Source of the DNA: Linanthus parryae
Lineage: Eukaryota; Streptophyta; Magnoliopsida; Ericales; Polemoniaceae
Length of the DNA: 64,000 nucleotides
Reading direction: 5' to 3'
Assembly: GCA_023055425.1 (NCBI GenBank)
Contig: JALGPY010000008.1
Span: 8,628,501 to 8,692,500 of the forward strand
The translations under genes and the position numbers were made by a program. Below the pieces are notes generated by a model. It was not told where the DNA came from. It saw only the letters and a list, made by a program, of their open reading frames with translations, and made no database searches. Numbering within the stretch: the stretch's first letter is position 1; the number at the start of each line of letters is the position of its first letter. Shown in pieces: positions 58,501-64,000 of the stretch.

Positions 58501-59508
58501 ATCCGATGGCACTATACAGATAATGGAGTATACAGGGGCAAATCAGGGTATAGTATGGGTATGAAGGACAAGCTCTCAGAAGCAAACATAGGGGAGAACT
58601 CAAGCCAGACAAAAAGTCCTATTACCAAACTTTGGAAACAGAAAGTAGAGAGGAAGATAAATCACTTGGTGTGGAGAGTGACCAAAAATATCTTACCCAC
58701 AACTGAGAACCTGAGAAGAAGGGGAATTAAGCTAGAAGATAGTTGTTGCTTATGTAAGGAGGGATCAGAAACAGCGGAACATGTCCTTTTCTTGTGTCCA
58801 ATTGCAGCGTCAGTCTGGGAATCAACATGTGGAAAAGGCCTCCTGGAAAAATCAAACGCTAGAGCATCAAAAAGGGTACAAGCTAACATCATCTGGAGAA
58901 GATCTGATCAAGTACTCCATAATTCTATGGGCGATTTGGCAAGGCAGAAATGCAAAGAAGTTCACAGTGCAGAAGTTAACAATGATATAATTGTGCAGCT
59001 TATTTAAAGGAAGATTCAAGATCAAGATATTAGGAAAGGCGTGGTACTTAACTTAGAGGCCCAAGAACCGAGAACCAGAATGCAAGCTATAGACGAAGAT
59101 CTCCTTATCCTCCAGTTTGACGGGGTTTGGGACCCCAGAATCGGAAAAGCTACGGCCGGATTACTTCTTATAACAAGATCTGGCGAATGTTTGTAAGCAA
59201 GTGCCTCAAAATCTCCAAGATGCGAGAGTGCTCGAGTCGCAGAAGCCTGTGCCTTCATCAAAGCCCTGAGAGGAGTTAGATGAAAACATCGTCGAATTCT
59301 ACTAAGTGGAGACTCCAAACAAGTAATCAGTGACATGAGAGAAGCAACTCAGGGAAGACGAAGAAGAGAAGAGGGGGAGATGAATGATCTAATTACAAAA
59401 GCTCTCTCACTTCTAAGTCAATACTCAGAAATTGAAATGGACACCCGGGGAAGAGAACACAATGGTGTGGCTCATCATCTAGCACTGACACGCGTGCTAC
59501 GAGAGTAA
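55545..59508 (+). pseudogene. LINE-2 ORF2 (endonuclease, RT, RNase H), multiply broken
   Basis: Starts MSLVSWNVRGLRKPRAV (endonuclease), shifts frame near 55640, then reads METKLNKYEMEKVRE. In-frame stops lie at 56156-56158, 56567-56569 and 57092-57094. Part of reverse transcriptase is missing around 57100-57320; after it GLRQGCPLSPYLL and FFADDSIFF remain. The zf-RVT (CCLCKEGSETAEHVLFLC) and RNase H (LQFDGVWDPRIGKATAG) follow, in several frames. Confidence 0.85.
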
Positions 59509-59631
59509 TGACAGTGTATGGATGGACCAGTACCCTAGTTGGTAGATTAAATATCTAGATAAGGATGTATTTCCAATACCAAGTTAGGTGCTGAGTTTTA
59601 ATGAAATTGGTCCTTTTCTATAAAAAAAAAA

Positions 59632-60789
59632 GTTCATCTAAAATCAAAAGTAGTATGTGGTATTAATTGATGTATACCTTGTTTACTTAAGGAAAATGCT
59701 AATCACTACCATTTTTGACAAATCGCCATTGTGCATATAATATACCATTTTTATAATATTTTGGATGAATTAAATTCAATATACCCTTTTTACACTACTT
59801 TGTTTCACATTTTATTAATTATATATTGATTAATTAATTGAAAATTTCACATGGCAAAAGTTAAAGAAGACATTCTTAAATAGTATATAGTATAGATAAA
59901 GTGATTAGTAAATTTACCTGAAAAAAGGTGATCAGTAAGTTCTCCTTAAAACAAAGTGATCAGCAAATTAGTAATACTATATTGTAGGAATCAAAGGGTA
60001 ACTTCTAATATTCTTAAATATAATACAGAAAATGTTAGAAAAACGTTACCAAATATGATGTAATTTCTTTTAAAAAACATGATGTAATTAGTCGTTACCA
60101 CGTGTTTTATTTTTATTTAAGACAAACGGAATGGACAAATGAATCAATTATATTAACAATTCATCACAATTTTCATATATGGATTTTCACATGTTATTTA
60201 TTATATATTGATTAATTAATTGAAAATTTCACATGACAATTCCTCGTGCAAAGCTGAAGAAGACATTATGAAATAGTATATAGTATAGATGTATGTGAAA
60301 GCTCATGTTTCAATTTCATGGGTTCTTGCTCAGTAGTAGAGCACTTGAAGCCCCTGCATAAGGTCTCGGGCTCAAACCCAACTATATGATGTAATTCTAA
60401 AAAGAAAAACAGCTCATTTTTCAACTTATTGTCATAAATTTAGGCCTGTGACAGCTTTAGGCCTTTTCTGGATCTCGTTCACAGGTTTTGTTCTCTTTTT
60501 TATGAAACCTTGTAGCAGGGTTTCGAAGGTTGGGTGGTATGAGACTCGATCCGTTTCAGTTGGAAGTCAGCACCTTCGTGGAATCATTCTACTTTCCGTG
60601 GCTATTTTAGGGAACACGTAGAGGGAAACAAAATTTGGTCTTTCCTCTTTTTAGAAATTTAGTGTGTGCAAGAATTAGAAGATAATGGTAATGAGTTTGG
60701 TAAGACAAGATATTTAGTGAATAGGGACTTTTTCCATGACTAATGTTTTGAAACGGTCATTTGATTTAGCACACGTAATCATCAAAAAT
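59632..60789. other. AT-rich spacer with a direct repeat pair and a SINE-like unit
   Basis: About 90 bp at 59803-59896 recurs at 60183-60290; both contain TTGATTAATTAATTGAAAAT and end AATAGTATATAGTATAGAT. A tRNA-like unit (TTGCTCAGTAGTAGAGCA, then GGGCTCAAACCC) lies at 60321-60388. No gene. Confidence 0.6.
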
Positions 60790-61393
60790 GCTAGAGGGCT
60801 AGAAAACTCCTTAGACATAATGTAACCATAATTTAAGTGACCAATTAAATTAGACAACGTGCACAAGAGGCCACGATAACCAAATAATTAAGATTTCTTT
60901 CATTATGTGAGGTCTTATTCTATGCGTCAATCACACTCTTTTTAGTATAATAATGTGGTAGTTAAAAACAATTTTGATTTTAGGGTGGGACTTAGAAGGT
61001 GTAGGCCACGTATATCATTTTTAGGGTTTCGATCCCAAATTATTGGTTCTAAAACTATCTCATAGAAATTAGAATTATGGCTTTGATGTTTAGGGTTAAC
61101 ATTAGATAACTGAGTTAGTACCCTTGCTGCACCCGATAACTAGACATAAAGTTTTGTCCATCGATGTTCGGGCTGATTAGCACATGCAATCATGCGAATA
61201 TGATAAGTGGTGAAGCTAGCTAAATGTAGCATCTCGTTACAAATATGTTACCAAACAATGTGAAAGAGTCGAGGTTCGATATTCATATCGTATCTTTGTA
61301 ATTTAGTAGAGGGACTTCATGTCCATGCTGTTTTTGTAAAATGTTATCCTAAGATATTGGATAGTTTCCTCCCGAAAAAGGTAAATAATAATT

Positions 61394-61430
61394 CTTTCCA
61401 GATGTGTCACACAAGGCCTTCTTATAAAAA
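61394..61430 (+). promoter_or_regulatory. CRP8 promoter: conserved box and TATA
   Basis: CTTTCCAGATGTGTCAC (61394-61410) and TATAAAAA (61423-61430), about 100 bp before the ATG. Both are inside the segment deleted in CRP1. Confidence 0.65.
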
Positions 61431-61525
61431 GGTCGAGAAGGTGATAGCACATCCTCATCCCACATTTTTACTATCTTATTATTACTACGCATAGTTCTCC
61501 TCCTCTCTGAGACTGAAGAACAACG

Positions 61526-61909
61526 ATGATGAAGAGATCAAGTGCACTTTCCCTGCTCTGCTTTACTGTCGCATTTAGCATTCTTCTTGTTATCACTAGG
61601 TCAACATCACATTTCTTATAATCTCCCACTCATCACATTTCTTATAACATTTATAATCTCTCAATCATTTCAACATTTCTCGTATACAACAACTCATTAT
61701 TTTTATTTTTTTACAGGGGTGATGATAAATATTGCCCATATACTTTGATAAGTCCTGGTCCATGTGCATCAGGAATATTTCCCATTAAGTGTTTTCCAGA
61801 AGTGTTCCAAAAATGCGGAGAGAAATCCAAGCCATTTGGTTGCACGTGTGAACCAAATGGAAGCTCGCACAAGTGTGTTTGCAATATTGTATGTGGATCA
61901 TGTCAATGA
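61526..61909 (+). CDS. CRP8: type I secreted ten-cysteine peptide
   Basis: Exon 1 61526-61599, a 117-bp intron (starts GTCAAC, ends TTTTTTACAG), exon 2 61717-61909; 88 residues. The signal peptide begins MMKRSSALSLLCFTVAFSIL. The mature part starts GDDKYCPYTLISPGPC and ends VCNIVCGSCQ, with spacing C-x9-C-x8-C-x7-C-x8-C-x-C-x8-C-x-C-x3-C-x2-C. It differs from type II by one residue less in the second loop and in the fifth-to-sixth spacing, and by the CGEKSKPFGCTC centre. The GTCAAC donor is weak but has the essential GT. This is the only type I copy here with promoter, splice sites and frame all in place. Confidence 0.82.
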
Positions 61910-62193
61910 AACAGCAAAATCTTACTCTTTTCCTATTGTCATGGATCATTACCTCGCATTGATTTGGAGGTTCCGTAAAATAAAATAACAGATCTCTAAA
62001 TTACTTATAAATTTATTTCATACTGTCTTTGGATATCTGCACTACAAAACTTCTACTTTAGAGTCTGCAATACATTTTACATTTCTCTTTAACGCTTATG
62101 AAATATGCATCAACTTGAGAATCTCCAACAGATAATGCATAATTAGCAAAAATGTGAAGAACTTGGTGAAATATTGTGCTCTAAGAGGTAATG

Positions 62194-64000
62194 CCTATCA
62201 TCGTGCATTTTACAAAACATTCATCTTCCTTGTTATATTTTGATAACTAGAAAGTAGAAAGGCAAAAACAATGTTTCTCTCACTTCCCATGCATTTCAGA
62301 ATTGCATATTTTAACTAGTTAACTCACAAATTAAAGTATTTGGTTAGAGTAAACCCTTAAAATGTATGTCATGCAAAATTTAAAATATGTAAAATTTACA
62401 TGTTTTCACATCCTACTAATGTAGATGGTACGTTTTACCAATTGGAGAAGCTTCGATCTCCAATTGATAGAAACATCGAGAATTCCACACGAACACACAC
62501 GAAAACACGGTAAAACACGTCACAATTTTGATTTCTTGATTGATGATTAAAAATACTGACTGAACAAGGATATAAACACTAAACTCCTAACCCTAACCTA
62601 GACTGTTCAACTCTACGGACCGAGAAAGAAACGACAAGAAAACCAGGTTCACTAATTTAAGTAAATAACTAAAAAATATTTAGTCACTAACAACAAATTA
62701 AATAACATCTCCAGTAGTACTAGTTAAAAATTTATTTCTAATGTTATGAACATTGACATTTGTATTTTAGATATTGTAAAATTTTAGTTAGTGCTCCGAT
62801 AGAGTCAGTTAAATGATTACCAAATAACATGTGGCGCAATTTTTCTTGTAAGAAAATTTTATTGATTTCAGGACAAAACCGCTAGAAACATGGTTAAACA
62901 AAATATAAACTTATTAATCTCACTTTTTAAATGTGGAGAGCGGAATAGAAGATTAGGATGTCATCCCCACTACGGTCGTAGATACTAAAGTCAGACTTGA
63001 AGATGATTAGGAAGTCATCCCCACTACGGTCGTGTTGCTACTGAAGCCAGCCTTGAAAAAGATTAGGAAGTCATCCACACACAAAAGGGGGGTTTTGGAG
63101 CTGCCGCCGGACCTCCTAGTCACCCTTGCTGCTTAGATCGACGCCCCTGCTCCCATCGCCGCCCCCTTGACAGGTCTGAACCGGTCCAACCGGCTCCAAT
63201 CGGGACATTTCCAGCCCTTTCCGGCTTGCTGTAGATCCGCACAGCCACCGGCTTCCCACCGGTATCGAAGTCGGGAGCGCCCCTCTTCGACGTCCCTGAG
63301 GGACTCCGTTGATACGTCTTTAACTACCCTGTCTTCTCCCTTGCCGCCCCGCGCCGTCGCCGCCCTGGCCAGAAGTCTGATGCCCACCACCGCGAGGGCG
63401 CTGATGTTGATGTCGATGTCGCCCCTTTCCCAGAAACGGCCCCTGCCCCCGTCGCTGCTCTCCTCACCGGTCTCTCCTTCGTCGGCTGTTTTGATCGGCT
63501 AGGTGAGTTCGTCTATGGTGGAGTTTTGTGCTGGTATGTCCCCTCCCCCCTTTGTTGATTGTGGCTATGTAGTAAATGTCCCCCTCCCCCCGTTGTGGGG
63601 CTGCCCCCTCCCACTTAACTAAGTTGGATTTCCAGCCTAGCAGAGCTCTCCGGGGCAGTTCCCTCACCGCCAACCGACACTACTAGAGGTCGCATCGAAA
63701 AAGGCTTTTGGGTGACGGCCTGGACACCCCCCCCCCCACAGACCAAGACTCACGTTTCACCGATCTCGCGCCGTCTCGTGGCTGCTGGTGAAAGTGGTTC
63801 CCTGCTGTGTCGACGGTGTGTTTTTGGCTGTTCTCTCTCGGGTCGCATCTTTGGGTGGCTCTCTTCACTGATTAGGTTCGGGAGGAGCAGCACAGTTTGG
63901 GTCGTTTTGGTTTTAGGTCGCCTGTTTGGGCTGCTTCTGAAGGAGTTAGGAGGCTCTTTGGCCTCACCGGGCCGGTTTCTCTGCTTTGGGTAGTTTTCTG
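62194..64000 (+). repeat. Segmental duplication block D', cut by the window end
   Basis: Matches 23164-24975. Includes the 54-56-bp tandem repeat (about 62950-63075) and the GC-rich retroposon-like block from about 63089. Small indels in the C/T-rich stretch near 63600 distinguish it from block D. Confidence 0.9.

Larger units (their letters stand above)
54022..59631 (+). mobile_element. Second L1-like LINE, heavily decayed
   Basis: Plus strand. The order is ORF1 (DUF4283, zinc knuckle), endonuclease, reverse transcriptase, zf-RVT, RNase H and a short A tail (59622-59631). It is broken by many stops and frameshifts and by an internal deletion in reverse transcriptase. Target duplication not identified. 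Distinct family and much older than the LINE at 9.9-15.6 kb. Confidence 0.88.
60790..62120 (+). repeat. Segmental duplication block A' (CRP8)
   Basis: Partner of block A; lacks the 3-kb insertion and keeps 32 promoter bases that block A has lost. Continues directly into block D'. Confidence 0.88.

Noticed and set aside
974..61909. Assignment of the cluster to plant defensins, LURE pollen-tube attractants or S-locus cysteine-rich proteins
   Set aside because: Gene architecture and secretion are similar, but cysteine number and spacing do not match the patterns I know for these families.

Overview
This window is eukaryotic nuclear DNA from a flowering plant, most likely a eudicot. The evidence is spliceosomal introns with GT..AG borders, plant-type L1-like LINEs, Ty1/Copia and Athila-like Ty3/Gypsy retrotransposons, small DNA transposons and AT-rich intergenic DNA. 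I cannot name the species.

The only recognisable non-transposon genes form a dispersed cluster of eight copies, all on the + strand, of a small secreted cysteine-rich peptide family. I call them CRP1 to CRP8; these labels are mine. Each gene has a short first exon (signal peptide), a phase-2 intron (91 or 117 bp when undisturbed) and a second exon encoding a mature peptide with ten cysteines. The shared spacing is C-x9-C-x8/9-C-x7-C-x8-C-x1/2-C-x8-C-x-C-x3-C-x2-C. There are two subfamilies: type I (CRP1, CRP8) and type II (CRP3, 4, 6, 7, and pseudogenes CRP2 and CRP5). Five copies look intact (CRP3, 4, 6, 7, 8). CRP2 and CRP5 lack exon 1 and carry a nonsense codon. CRP1 has lost its TATA box and carries about 3 kb of foreign DNA at its splice donor. 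I do not recognise the family. By analogy with other plant CRPs it could act in defence or in reproductive signalling, but nothing here decides that.

The cluster was built by interleaved segmental duplication. Left to right the blocks are A (275-4640, CRP1), B (5034-17311, CRP2 and CRP3), a 5'-truncated Athila-like element (17315-23170), D (23164-25165), a patchwork of LTR and MITE remnants (25166-27611), C (27612-30778, CRP4), B' (30782-45806, CRP5 and CRP6), C' (46088-49266, CRP7), a transposon-rich spacer (49209-60789), A' (60790-62120, CRP8) and D' (62194 to the window end). Primed blocks are near-identical copies of the unprimed ones.

Younger insertions distinguish the copies. A 5.66-kb L1-like LINE sits in B only (9905-15561, 16-bp target duplication). 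An 8.45-kb Copia element sits in B' only (33078-41529, 5-bp target duplication, 1447-bp LTRs). The sister block supplies the empty site in each case. A hAT-like element with an 8-bp target duplication (49209-50187) is complete in C' and cut short in C exactly at the C/B' junction, so it predates the C duplication. A second, heavily decayed LINE occupies 54022-59631. Other notable structures are a 15-unit hairpin-forming repeat in the Athila-like LTR, a degenerate minisatellite at 51.9-52.9 kb, and several tRNA-derived SINE-like copies.
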